In this document: piece after piece, positions 25,629 to 34,231 of the stretch
Layout of the letters: each line of letters opens with the position of its first letter
Numbering within the stretch: the stretch's first letter is position 1
Assembly (NCBI GenBank): GCA_038317095.1
Contig: JBBQBB010000006.1
Location: 1 to 64,000 of the forward strand
Origin: JAGXTF01 sp038317095
Lineage (GTDB): Bacteria > Bacteroidota > Bacteroidia > NS11-12g > UBA955
Direction: 5' to 3'
DNA: 64,000 nucleotides
Program-made: the position numbers and the translations under genes
Notes under the pieces: generated by a model
Told to the model about the DNA's origin: nothing
Database searches by the model: none
The model's input: only the letters and a program-made list of their open reading frames with translations

Positions 25629-26089
25629 AGCTTTTGGAGATACAATTTTAAAAAATCATTTTGCAATTGCTAGGCAGGCGAGATTTTATTTTTTATAAAT
25701 TGGAAATTGGAACTCGAAAAAGAAATAATTCAAAAAAAATGGAAAAAAGGATAAAAACTGAGGATATAAATTGCCATTTACACTTAAAAAATGAGTCAAT
25801 TTACTTAAAAATGGCAATAATTATCCGATTTTCATTTTAAATACAAGCATTTATCCACACATCATATTTGTAATTTACAATGTATGTCCAAAAAAGAGGT
25901 ATTGTGAATTAATGCATATATGGGTCAACGGTTTTGATATTTTTAATGGCGATAATAATGGGAATAAAATGCTTTAAAAAGCAATGAAAATATGTCAATA
26001 TCCACATTTTTAAAAACAATTAATAAATAGAGGCGGTAGTTTCTTAAAAAATATTTTGAAATTTGCAACATTAACCAATAAAGAAAAAT
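25629..26089. other. Long AT-rich intergenic region, no gene seen
   Basis: About 460 bp without a credible gene between divergent dxs and the histone-like gene. It holds one perfect DnaA-box sequence (TTATCCACA, 25851-25859), one near match (ATATCCACA, 25998-26006) and runs of A/T. No hairpin with a T tract and no RNA gene was recognised. Probably a long regulatory region for the H1-like gene. Confidence 0.4.
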
Positions 26090-26860
26090 ATGCCACGTAA
26101 ACCAAAAGCAGTAAAAGCACCTGCAAGTGCACCTGCTCCCAAAAAAAGGGGACGTAAGCCCGGTACTAAGAACAAAGCTACTGGTGCAAAAAGAGGTCGT
26201 AAGACTAAGAAAACAACTATTTTTGATGCACTTGAAAAAGAAGTTGCATCTATTTCAAAAGCAATTGCAAAAGCAAAAGTTGCTGCTGCACGCGAAACCG
26301 TAAAATTAGAAGCAAAAGCTGAAGCAGGTGTTAAACGTGCAAAAGTATCTGCAGCTAAAAGAATTGCAAATGTTAAAGCAAAAGCGAAAGCAAAAAAGGT
26401 CCGTAAACCTGGTCGTCCAGCAAAAAAGACAACCGCCAAAGTAGCTGGTCGCAAACCTGGTCGTCCTGCAAAAGCAGCAACCAAAAAAGCGGCTAAGCCA
26501 GCGGCAAAAAAGGTAGCTACAAAAAAGGCGGCAAAGCCTGCAACCAAAAAAGCAGCTACGAAGAAAGCTGTAAAACCTGCAACCAAAAAAGCAGCAAAAC
26601 CAGTAACTAAGAAGGCGGCTAAGCCAGCAACTAAGAAAGCAGCAAAACCAGCAACCAAGAAGGCGGCTAAACCTGCAGCTAAGAAGGCTGCAAAACCAGC
26701 AACTAAAAAGGCGGCTAAACCTGCAGCTAAGAAAGCAGCAAAACCAGCAACCAAAAAAGCGGCTACCAAAAAAGGTGTTAAACCAGCGGCTCCCGCTGCT
26801 CCAGTTGCGCCAAAACCAACAGGTTCAGAAGGTGGAAGCACGCCCCCAGCTACAAATTAA
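26090..26860 (+). CDS. Histone H1-like, AT-hook and KAAKPA-repeat DNA-binding protein
   Basis: 256 residues, almost entirely Lys, Ala, Pro, Thr and Arg. Residues 18-40 carry two AT-hook-type segments (KKRGRKPGTK, AKRGRKTKK) and residues 104-127 two more (RKPGRPAKK, RKPGRPAKA), with GRP/GRK minor-groove cores. Between them lies a helical, lysine/alanine-rich part. The carboxyl half is about a dozen near-perfect copies of (A/P)ATKKAAKP, like histone H1 tails and AlgP. It probably compacts DNA non-specifically. The repetitive DNA makes the whole antisense strand open, which is not a gene. Confidence 0.88.
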   Translation: MPRKPKAVKAPASAPAPKKRGRKPGTKNKATGAKRGRKTKKTTIFDALEKEVASISKAIAKAKVAAARETVKLEAKAEAGVKRAKVSAAKRIANVKAKAKAKKVRKPGRPAKKTTAKVAGRKPGRPAKAATKKAAKPAAKKVATKKAAKPATKKAATKKAVKPATKKAAKPVTKKAAKPATKKAAKPATKKAAKPAAKKAAKPATKKAAKPAAKKAAKPATKKAATKKGVKPAAPAAPVAPKPTGSEGGSTPPATN

Positions 26861-26878
26861 TATCAATTTACATTTTTC

Positions 26879-26908
26879 AAAAGGGCCATTTAGGCCCTTT
26901 TTTTTGCT
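26879..26908. terminator. Terminator shared by the H1-like gene and prmC, overlapping the prmC 3' end
   Basis: AAAAGGGCC (26879-26887) pairs with GGCCCTTTT (26893-26901) around ATTTA, followed by T. The right arm is also the last codons of prmC, and the loop holds the prmC stop codon (26890-26892). The A-rich left flank makes it usable in both directions. Confidence 0.85.
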
Positions 26909-27666
26909 TTAACAAATCTAAAATTACCACTCATATCTTTGGTGATTTCAAAGGAAATATCTTTTCCAAAAATGTCCCTGAAATCGGCAGCGTAATGTGG
27001 ATTTATTTCAGCCCAAAGTTCACAACCTTCCTTCTCCTGTCGGCGCAACAAATTGGCAAGTCCACGGTAAAAAATAAGAGAATCTGCTCCAACGGGAAAC
27101 AAAGCCCCATGCGGTTCCCATAATTTTACATGGTCAGGCATTTCTGGGTATTCGTTTTTGTGAATATAAGGCGGGTTAGAAATGATGAAATCACAATCAG
27201 TTGGCAATTCCTCACTACTTAAAAAATCTAAACATAGGAAATTGATGGCGTTTTGTACTCCCAATTTATTGGCATTTGTTTTGGCAACCACAATGGTTTC
27301 CATCGAATTGTCTATGGCTGTAATTTGCAAATTGGGTATTTCTTTAGCCAACGTAATGGCAATACATCCACTGCCGGTGCCTACATCTATGCCTTTTTGT
27401 TTTTTGGGCAAACGGTTTTTAAGAAATAAATAACAAAGTTCTTCTGTTTCAGGCCTGGGTATCAAGGTATGCTCATTTACCCCAAATTTACGCCCATAGA
27501 ACCATGCAAAGCCTGTAATATATTGAATGGGTTCACCCAACATTAGCCTACTAAGAGAAGTGGTGTCATCCAATAAATTTGATTCTTTTAAAAGGATATA
27601 AATTGCTTTGGCCTCGTCCAAATTATACAAATCCGAAACATTTGTTGCAAATATTTTTAAGTCCAT
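26890..27666 (-). CDS. prmC: Peptide chain release factor N5-glutamine methyltransferase PrmC
   Basis: 258 residues. An amino-terminal helical domain binds the release factor. The Rossmann methyltransferase core follows, with IDVGTGSGCIAITLAK (AdoMet loop) and the catalytic IISNPPYI. It methylates the GGQ glutamine of RF1 and RF2. PrmC normally pairs with prfA, which is absent here. It is the last gene of the panD-prmC run, 5 bp after the lamin-tail gene. Confidence 0.94.
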   Translation of the reverse strand: MDLKIFATNVSDLYNLDEAKAIYILLKESNLLDDTTSLSRLMLGEPIQYITGFAWFYGRKFGVNEHTLIPRPETEELCYLFLKNRLPKKQKGIDVGTGSGCIAITLAKEIPNLQITAIDNSMETIVVAKTNANKLGVQNAINFLCLDFLSSEELPTDCDFIISNPPYIHKNEYPEMPDHVKLWEPHGALFPVGADSLIFYRGLANLLRRQEKEGCELWAEINPHYAADFRDIFGKDISFEITKDMSGNFRFVKAKKRA

Positions 27667-27671
27667 TTATG

Positions 27672-30239
27672 TTATTTCTTTAGCATGGAGAATGTTAGTT
27701 TTGACTGAATTCGACTACCGTGATTGTTAAAAAGTTCCGCAAATAATATATAATTCCCGGCTTGTATAACCTGTCCTTCCATGTCTCCATTCCAAAACAA
27801 TTCGCCCGTTTGGTTTAATTGTAAATTGTTAAATATTTTACCAATGCTACTTCCATTTTCAGCAAACAAGGTTGCTGTTAAAAAATAACCAGCTTCATTG
27901 AAGTGGTAATGAATTTGAAGTTGATCATTATCTCCATCATTGTCGGGTGAAAACCAATCGCTTTCTAAACTGATTTTACTTTTTTGGTCCGAGGGTTTTT
28001 CAAATTGAGAATTTGTATGTCCAGGGGTTGCAAAGTCCGATACCGAGGAAGCACTGTTCCAATTGTTTTGAACCGCAGATGACAAATTTGGATTTATCTT
28101 TTCCAACGAAACACCCTCTCTGTTTTTAAGAATAGGGGTATGCATATTGGCGTTGTAATTGAATTTGTCTATGATTTTGCCATCTCCATTTGTGATAGCC
28201 GCAAAACCAGATTCATTAGACCAAGATGGCAAAGCAGTTGTTTCAAAAACACGATTGGTATTGTTGGTTTTATATTGCGCGAGGGTTGATTTCTTTTGGG
28301 TTGTAAAAGCAATATAATCTCCAGGCAGTAAATTATATCCATCGGCAATAGGGGAAATGGAAGTCAATATTTTCCCAAGATTATCTAGGCTGCAAATACG
28401 GATATTTTTCAAATCAACAATATTTTGAGAAATATTTACAATTTCAATAAAATCACTTTGGGTTTCAATGGGGTCAAACAACAATTCATTGATTGAAAGT
28501 GACATGGAATCTATGGATTTGGTGCCATATCCAAATGGATTTTGGGCATCCTGCAGTGCGGTTCCGAAACAAGAAATTAGGCCAGTGGTATTTAAGTGCA
28601 ATATTATATTGGATGCAAATGGTTTTGAAAAAGTCAAATACAATTTATTTTCGGACAATCTGCTTTCCATTGGATGTTCTGCATTTTCAAGGATGGTGAA
28701 TTGAAGCAGATTGTTTATTGAATTTGCATTTAAAGGGTATTTAAAATTTAATACAGCATGCATATTATCTGGGCAATAGACATTTACAATAGAATTTAAT
28801 TCGGGATATATTGCCCCTGCTATGGAATTTATTTTTCCTGGGGAGCCACCGCCTGATACGGAAGATTTCCAATTGTCTTCGTTAAGGCACCACATGGCAG
28901 TATCTATGCGTTCCAAACTCCACCCCCCTTTTTTTTTCCAAGTTTCAACATGCCAGTTTACGGAGTAATTTATTTGCGAAATCGTATCTCCAAACTGGTT
29001 TATTATGCTTATAAGATCTTCATCATTGTTTAGTGAAGGAAAATCATCACAACCTGTCCAATTGCTAATTTTCATTGCTGAAAATGCACCTGTATTCTTC
29101 GATAATAATGTATATTCTCCGGGACCTATAACACTATCAGGCAGGATATATCCAGCGCTTCGATCTGAAATTTTACAATGGTTCAAACTCAAATATTTAT
29201 TTGAAATATTTAGCAATTCTACATATTCCTCTTCAGGCAATGCGCCAGCGGATGGTGAAGGATTTGACATGATTTCGTTTACAATAAGGTCTCCAAAAAT
29301 TGGTGTATCTATATATCGATATTTAAATGCAATGGAATGAAATGGTGCACTATTGGCCTGAAAATCTTCAAAGTCTTGGCACAGAAGATTGTATGTTTTT
29401 TGTTTTATAAAAACTTTTGTAAAAAAGATAATAATATGGGTTCTATTTAAACTGTCTAAATAAATGGAAGCAGGTTTGCCCACTCCGGGGATGTTGAAAT
29501 TGGCAGTATCTGCTTTTGCTATGGCCTTGTTTACATACAATTCTAGCCAATTGGGGAAAGCCAAAATTTTATCTATTTTGGGGACTGAATTATCTGCAGT
29601 TCTATTGCCTAAATAAACATTATCAAAATAGCATTTGCCTATAGCTGTGGTGCCACTTTGTTGTATTTTTATGCCGCAATATGCCCCATTCCAGTTGAGT
29701 GTGTCGGGAGAGGTACCTTCTAATATCCAAGCATTCGTTTTATAATTTAAATAGTACAGGTTGACAAATCCATTTCCATTTCTGACCAGGCGAATCATAA
29801 GTTTTGAGGAAGTAGTGTTTAATAAACCTGCTTTTCCTGAAATAAGGGGAGTTGTTTTTCCTTGATTTAATTTGTAAAGGGTTAAATTGTCTTTTGTATC
29901 CCCAATGCGAATAAAGTACCCGTTTTTGGCATTTTCTACCAATGTGTCTGCGCTGATAAAATATTCAATGTAATTGGCACTTGAAGGGTTAATTCCAAGG
30001 TCAATATCAATCGAGGCTAGAGTAGGGTTGGGATAATTTCTTTTAGCAGAAATGCCATATTGAATATTTCCACCATTGGTATTTGTATTGTGCAGCCTAC
30101 CGCCAATGGCTTCAAAATCAGAAGTATTGTAGGTCCAAACTGGGTTCAAACTCAAATTCCCGTCAGAAAAACTATCTGTTAATTGCCCATACGAATAGCA
30201 CCACTGCATAGCAATGCCAATAAATGCCAATACCCTCAT
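27672..30239 (-). CDS. Secreted lamin-tail-domain protein with C-terminal gliding/T9SS-like domain
   Basis: 855 residues from ATG 30239 (signal peptide MRVLAFIGIAMQWCYSYGQ); an in-frame start 24 codons upstream adds no signal. Residues 20-240 look like a jelly-roll/lectin-like module (DSFSDGNLSLNPVW). Two lamin-tail domains follow: one near residues 315-465 (IVNEIMSNPSP, EYVELLNIS, WSLERID) and one near 585-740 (SINELLFDP, FIEIVNIS, VSLEKINP). The last part (SPDNDGDNDQLQI ... WNGDMEGQVIQAGNYILFAE) resembles FlgD/CHU_C-type ends used by T9SS. Such proteins are usually exported nucleases or adhesins, but no nuclease motif is seen. Part of the panD-prmC operon. Confidence 0.82.
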   Translation of the reverse strand: MRVLAFIGIAMQWCYSYGQLTDSFSDGNLSLNPVWTYNTSDFEAIGGRLHNTNTNGGNIQYGISAKRNYPNPTLASIDIDLGINPSSANYIEYFISADTLVENAKNGYFIRIGDTKDNLTLYKLNQGKTTPLISGKAGLLNTTSSKLMIRLVRNGNGFVNLYYLNYKTNAWILEGTSPDTLNWNGAYCGIKIQQSGTTAIGKCYFDNVYLGNRTADNSVPKIDKILAFPNWLELYVNKAIAKADTANFNIPGVGKPASIYLDSLNRTHIIIFFTKVFIKQKTYNLLCQDFEDFQANSAPFHSIAFKYRYIDTPIFGDLIVNEIMSNPSPSAGALPEEEYVELLNISNKYLSLNHCKISDRSAGYILPDSVIGPGEYTLLSKNTGAFSAMKISNWTGCDDFPSLNNDEDLISIINQFGDTISQINYSVNWHVETWKKKGGWSLERIDTAMWCLNEDNWKSSVSGGGSPGKINSIAGAIYPELNSIVNVYCPDNMHAVLNFKYPLNANSINNLLQFTILENAEHPMESRLSENKLYLTFSKPFASNIILHLNTTGLISCFGTALQDAQNPFGYGTKSIDSMSLSINELLFDPIETQSDFIEIVNISQNIVDLKNIRICSLDNLGKILTSISPIADGYNLLPGDYIAFTTQKKSTLAQYKTNNTNRVFETTALPSWSNESGFAAITNGDGKIIDKFNYNANMHTPILKNREGVSLEKINPNLSSAVQNNWNSASSVSDFATPGHTNSQFEKPSDQKSKISLESDWFSPDNDGDNDQLQIHYHFNEAGYFLTATLFAENGSSIGKIFNNLQLNQTGELFWNGDMEGQVIQAGNYILFAELFNNHGSRIQSKLTFSMLKK

Positions 30240-30270
30240 TACACAAAAAAAAACATTTCTTTCTACAAAA

Positions 30271-31386
30271 TCAAGTTTTATATACACGATTTTTCCAAGT
30301 GTACTTTCCAAATAGACCTAACATGCCCGAAACTGGGGTAATGAAAAGCTGTAAGAGACTTACCATGAGCTGATCTGTTAAGTCTATATTCAAAGAAAAA
30401 AAACTGCGAATGCGGGTAAAGAAAAACATATCACCCATTACTTTCAGTAACAAAGGGATGCTGCCCAAGAAAATACCGGAGTAAAAAAGATTAAATAGCA
30501 ATGCGATGTAGAAAAATGCAATGGCAAATTGAACGAAAAGAACACTTGGGTTCCTATGGTGTCTGCCTTTGGAAGCCCAGCGAATTCGTTGGTTTAACAA
30601 AGCAAAGAGGCCATGCTGAGTTTCTGTTTGAACCATTGCATCTGTTGATTTAAGAAACTTTGTTTTTTCAGGGGAAAGCATATTAAATTTATGGAGAAGA
30701 AATTCATCATCGCCCGAAGGAATGTTCTCATTTCCGGAATAACCTGCTACCTCAAAAAATACGGCTTTCCGAAAACACAAATTGGCTCCATTTGCCATAA
30801 AACCACCGCCATTGCGCAAGGCTACAGCAGTTATTCCAATCAAAGCAGTATTTTCAATTACTTGGTAAGTGTCTAAAATGCTTGGGACGGATGGGAAATT
30901 GTATTGAACTGGTCCCAAAATCATATTCACATTCCGGTTTTGTATTGCGGCATTAAACGCATTTAACCAGTTTGCAGGCAATCTGCAATCTGCATCGGTA
31001 GTAACTATAAAATCAAAACGAGAATTGTTAACTCCGTGGGTAATTGCCGCCTTTTTTCCCTCCATATCTGCGCTATTTTGAATGAACTGACGATTGAATT
31101 TCTGCTTTTCACAGGCCTTTTCAATTGTATGTTGGCTATTGTCGGTAGAATGGTCGTTGCAAAAAATAATTTCATATAAATTGATAGGGTAATTTAATTT
31201 TCCTATCGATTCAATGAGGTTGGGCAAATTCTGGTCCTCATTTCTAAACGGGACAACGATGCTAAATGCTATCTTTTCGGTAGTTTCGATAAAATCGACC
31301 TCTACCTTAATGTTTTGAAATATTTCTCCTATGATAAACAATAGGCATACATATATTGCTGAAATTACTACAAGTAACAATGTCAT
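30271..31386 (-). CDS. Membrane glycosyltransferase, family 2
   Basis: 371 residues. One amino-terminal membrane helix is followed by a GT2 core (IVVPFRNEDQNLPNLIES, CNDHSTDNS, VTTDADC as the DxD motif, GDDEFLL, and QRIRWASKG as the Q-x-x-R-W of processive enzymes), then several carboxyl helices. This layout matches polymerising or lipid-linked sugar transferases such as poly-N-acetylglucosamine synthases. It begins 2 bp after the second flippase-like gene and precedes the lamin-tail gene. The sugar donor is unknown. Confidence 0.88.
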   Translation of the reverse strand: MTLLLVVISAIYVCLLFIIGEIFQNIKVEVDFIETTEKIAFSIVVPFRNEDQNLPNLIESIGKLNYPINLYEIIFCNDHSTDNSQHTIEKACEKQKFNRQFIQNSADMEGKKAAITHGVNNSRFDFIVTTDADCRLPANWLNAFNAAIQNRNVNMILGPVQYNFPSVPSILDTYQVIENTALIGITAVALRNGGGFMANGANLCFRKAVFFEVAGYSGNENIPSGDDEFLLHKFNMLSPEKTKFLKSTDAMVQTETQHGLFALLNQRIRWASKGRHHRNPSVLFVQFAIAFFYIALLFNLFYSGIFLGSIPLLLKVMGDMFFFTRIRSFFSLNIDLTDQLMVSLLQLFITPVSGMLGLFGKYTWKNRVYKT

Positions 31387-31388
31387 AT

Positions 31389-32303
31389 TTAACCTTTAAT
31401 TTTTTGCATAACAATGTAAATTAAACCCAAAATAGCTGGGAAAAGCACGTTAAAAAAATAATTTAAAATTGCTGCGGCCAATAATGGTGGCTGCAAAGCT
31501 AGGGTAGTTTTAAAAACCATCAGAGGGATTCCTGTTCTAAGTCCAGCATCGGTTAATATCATGCTTGGGGCAAAACTTTGCACCAAATATATGGTAGCAA
31601 CCCCACCATACAAATACATCAATTGATCGGATACATGCAAATAATAAAGCAATAAAACATAAAACGACGCAAATAGGATGTACCTCAATATGGAAATTAA
31701 AAAAGTGACTAGGATTTGTCGAATTGTAAATTTTTGAATGTCTTCTAAAACTTTTGAGATCCATACTTTACGGGCATTTTTAATGCGTTTTGAAAATGTA
31801 AAAATAAAGGAAAAGAAAACAATGATAGAAATTAAGGCAATGAATGCGTAAATAGATAGTTTATTGTACTGTTGGTCTAACAAATAAAAGCTCGCAGGAA
31901 TTCCAAATAGCATAGACACAGACAATTGAACGGTGCTTCCAAATACAGAATTAAAAATTGCAGGAATTCGGTTTTCATGGGTAATAAACAAAACGCGTCC
32001 TAAATATTCACCTATTCGAAAAGGCAGAATATTGCTAACTGCGGCGCCGGAGCAGGTGCTTTTCCAAGCATTCCTAAATGAAATTGGTTCAAGCTGAACA
32101 AGAAGCAATTGCCATTTCTTGGCCTCTAGGCCCCAATTGAGCAAACTTACGGATATGGCGAAAACAAATATAAGCGGATTGATTGTTTTAATTTTATTCC
32201 AAATTTGTTCAGGATTTTCGATTTTTAAAAAGTATCTCCAAATAACCCAGACCAAGGCTACGGAAACAAATATTTTTATTATTCGTACAAATTTTCGTTG
32301 CAT
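31389..32303 (-). CDS. UPF0104 / LPG_synthase_TM membrane protein (flippase-like), second copy
   Basis: 304 residues with seven or eight predicted helices. Conserved parts of the family are LNWGLEAKKWQLLL, SGAAVSNILPFRIGEYLGRVLF, and an SMILTDAGLRTGIPLMVF-type late loop. The family includes the flippase domain of MprF and archaeal AglD-associated proteins, and several members move lipid-linked molecules. It overlaps rfaE2 by 1 bp. A paralogue lies on the other side of rfaE2. Confidence 0.8.
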   Translation of the reverse strand: MQRKFVRIIKIFVSVALVWVIWRYFLKIENPEQIWNKIKTINPLIFVFAISVSLLNWGLEAKKWQLLLVQLEPISFRNAWKSTCSGAAVSNILPFRIGEYLGRVLFITHENRIPAIFNSVFGSTVQLSVSMLFGIPASFYLLDQQYNKLSIYAFIALISIIVFFSFIFTFSKRIKNARKVWISKVLEDIQKFTIRQILVTFLISILRYILFASFYVLLLYYLHVSDQLMYLYGGVATIYLVQSFAPSMILTDAGLRTGIPLMVFKTTLALQPPLLAAAILNYFFNVLFPAILGLIYIVMQKIKG

Positions 32304-32803
32304 TAGAGTTTGTGTTCCGCAAGAATTTTTTTCTCAATTGCGGTGGTTGAATAGCCAGGTAGAAAGTTAATGGTTGTAACGGTACCTCCATTTTTAACCA
32401 CAATATCTGCACCGGCAATATTCTCAATTTTATAATCCGCACCTTTTACCAAAATATTTGGCAAAACTTCTCCAATCAACTCAAGCGGCGTGTCTTCGGT
32501 AAAAACCACAACCGCGCCTACACTTTGCATGCTTGCAATGATAGCGCTTCTGGAAAATGCATTTTGTAGTGGACGTGCCGGTGATTTCCCCAATCTTTTT
32601 ACACTATCGTCGCTATTTACGCCTACGATGAGAAAATCACCCAAAGAAGCCGCTTCGGCCAAATAGGAAACATGTCCAGCATGCAAAATATCAAAAACCC
32701 CATTGGTAAAAACGATACGTTTTTTTTCGAATCGAAGCAACGATGCATTTTTTTTGGCATCAGCGCGTTTCCAAATTTTATTTTGTATGGATTTAGGCAG
32801 CAT
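32303..32803 (-). CDS. rfaE2: RfaE2-type nucleotidyltransferase (heptose-1-phosphate adenylyltransferase domain)
   Basis: 166 residues. It has the cytidylyltransferase-like core with VFTNGVFDILHAGHVSYL (HxGH motif), GVNSDDSVKRLGK, KGADYKIENIAGADIV and GYSTTAIEKK (the ISSTxI-like loop). It matches the carboxyl half of HldE, which makes ADP-heptose from heptose-1-phosphate; here it is a separate gene without the kinase half. Embedded between two flippase-like genes with overlaps on both sides (11 bp and 1 bp). The real substrate in this organism may differ, as no other heptose gene is in the window. Confidence 0.88.
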   Translation of the reverse strand: MLPKSIQNKIWKRADAKKNASLLRFEKKRIVFTNGVFDILHAGHVSYLAEAASLGDFLIVGVNSDDSVKRLGKSPARPLQNAFSRSAIIASMQSVGAVVVFTEDTPLELIGEVLPNILVKGADYKIENIAGADIVVKNGGTVTTINFLPGYSTTAIEKKILAEHKL

Positions 32804-33800
32804 TTTTATCTAATTTTTGCATCTCTATCCAGAGTAAAAAATAACCTAGAGAACCTACCAAAATATTAAACAAATTGGAAAAAGCAACATTGTAAATTCC
32901 AAAAGTTTCTGCCTGTTCCGCGGGTAAACCATAAACGGTAGCCAAACCAAATGAAAGCGCACCCCATACGCCAGCCCCAGCTGGCAAAGGAATGGCAATG
33001 CCAATGGCACCAAAAACCAACAATCCCAATGCATGGGTCAATCCCAACTGTTCGGTAATATCCAAGCTTTTCATAAGACAATATCCGCTTAGCCAATAAC
33101 CAACCCAAATGGATATAGAGAGAAATATAAAAATTGAAGGAGATTTTAACTTAAAAATGGTTTTTAAACCACCCGTAAATTTAGCCATAATACCTACGAT
33201 TCCGCCTTTTTCTTCTTTTTCTATTTTGGCAGCCTTTCTATTTTTTATCCAATATTTAAGCCCAAAGAAAAGAACCATAGCTCCAACCAACAAAACAATG
33301 GTGTTTTTAAAAGTGAAAAAATTAGAGGCCGGGGTAAATACGTAAAAGTCAAAAAAACCAAAAATCAAATCAAATTGTACCATTAAGGTAATTAAGCAAA
33401 CCGAAAGCAGCATCAATAAATCAATGATTCTTTCGGTCACAACTGTTCCAATTAAAAGCTCAATTGGAGCCTTTTCGCTTTTTGCGGATAACGCACAACG
33501 AACCACCTCGCCGCCTCTAGAAGTCCCTACGTTTACCAAATACCCTGCCAATATTGCATAAAAAGTTCGGCGGTGATTTAATTTATAACCGGCAGGTTCG
33601 GTTAGCAAATTCCATCGTATAGCCCTTACCAAATGAGAAGACAACATGATGACAGCTGAGGCAATAACCCATTCTATTTTAGCGGATTTTAAAGATTCTG
33701 TGGTTTTAACCCAATCGGTTTTTATACCTATTAAAACAAAAACCCCTACCGCGAATAGCAGTAGGAGAATATTGATTAATGTTTTGCGATTGAGTTTCAA
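32793..33800 (-). CDS. UPF0104 / LPG_synthase_TM membrane protein (flippase-like), first copy
   Basis: 335 residues, multi-pass. Family landmarks: SSHLVRAIRWNLL, AGYLVNVGTSRGGEVVRCALSA, TVVTERIIDLLML and AIPLPAGAGVWGALSFG. Same family as the gene at 31389-32303 but clearly diverged in sequence, so not a recent duplicate. Overlaps panD by 4 bp and rfaE2 by 11 bp. Confidence 0.83.
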   Translation of the reverse strand: MKLNRKTLINILLLLFAVGVFVLIGIKTDWVKTTESLKSAKIEWVIASAVIMLSSHLVRAIRWNLLTEPAGYKLNHRRTFYAILAGYLVNVGTSRGGEVVRCALSAKSEKAPIELLIGTVVTERIIDLLMLLSVCLITLMVQFDLIFGFFDFYVFTPASNFFTFKNTIVLLVGAMVLFFGLKYWIKNRKAAKIEKEEKGGIVGIMAKFTGGLKTIFKLKSPSIFIFLSISIWVGYWLSGYCLMKSLDITEQLGLTHALGLLVFGAIGIAIPLPAGAGVWGALSFGLATVYGLPAEQAETFGIYNVAFSNLFNILVGSLGYFLLWIEMQKLDKNAA

Positions 33801-34144
33801 ATGATTCGGTTATGTCTAGCCGGAAAAATATTTCGTGGATTGTGATCTTTTGCTTCTTCGGTTGTCATTTGGGCAAAAGTCATGATGATGAGTTCATCGC
33901 CAATTTGACCGCGTCTGGCAGCAGCGCCATTCAAACCTATGATTCCAGATCCTCTCTCACCAGTAATGATATAGGTTTCGAAACGTTCTCCATTGTTGTT
34001 ATTTACAACCAATACTTTTTGATTGGCAATAAGTCCCGCAGCTTCTATTATTTCCTCATCTATGGTTATACTTCCGGTATAATTTAATTCGGTTTGTGTT
34101 ATCCGCACATTGTGGATTTTTGCTTGTAATACTTCTATCAGCAT
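33797..34144 (-). CDS. panD: Aspartate 1-decarboxylase PanD
   Basis: 115-residue proenzyme that makes beta-alanine for pantothenate. The self-cleavage site is visible as LNYTGSITID (Gly-Ser, Ser becoming pyruvoyl), followed by the conserved NNNNGERFETYIITGERGSG and NGAAARRGQIGDELIIM. It is the promoter-proximal gene of the operon, although the genes that follow have no link to coenzyme A. Confidence 0.95.
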   Translation of the reverse strand: MLIEVLQAKIHNVRITQTELNYTGSITIDEEIIEAAGLIANQKVLVVNNNNGERFETYIITGERGSGIIGLNGAAARRGQIGDELIIMTFAQMTTEEAKDHNPRNIFPARHNRII

Positions 34145-34154
34145 TTTAAAACTG

Positions 34155-34162
34155 CAAAATTA
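34155..34162 (-). promoter_or_regulatory. Predicted promoter of the panD-prmC operon, -7 box TAATTTTG
   Basis: Exact -7 box on the minus strand 11 bases from the panD ATG; near-leaderless. It may drive all seven genes down to prmC, since no gap exceeds about 31 bp. Confidence 0.55.
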
Positions 34163-34231
34163 GGTCTGTTTTAAGGGAAAATCAAGGATTTACTAAAATC
34201 TAGACTTTGGAATCATTATTTTCGCAGTCAA

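Noticed and set aside
25604..25666. 21-residue amino-terminal extension of DXS
   Set aside because: It contains the TAAATTTG -7 box; GTG 25603 is just downstream.
26071..26841. A 256-codon open frame on the minus strand opposite the H1-like gene (alanine/phenylalanine-rich repeats)
   Set aside because: It is the exact antisense of the KKAAKPA repeat gene; open only because of the repetitive codons. The plus-strand product has AT hooks and a known protein type.
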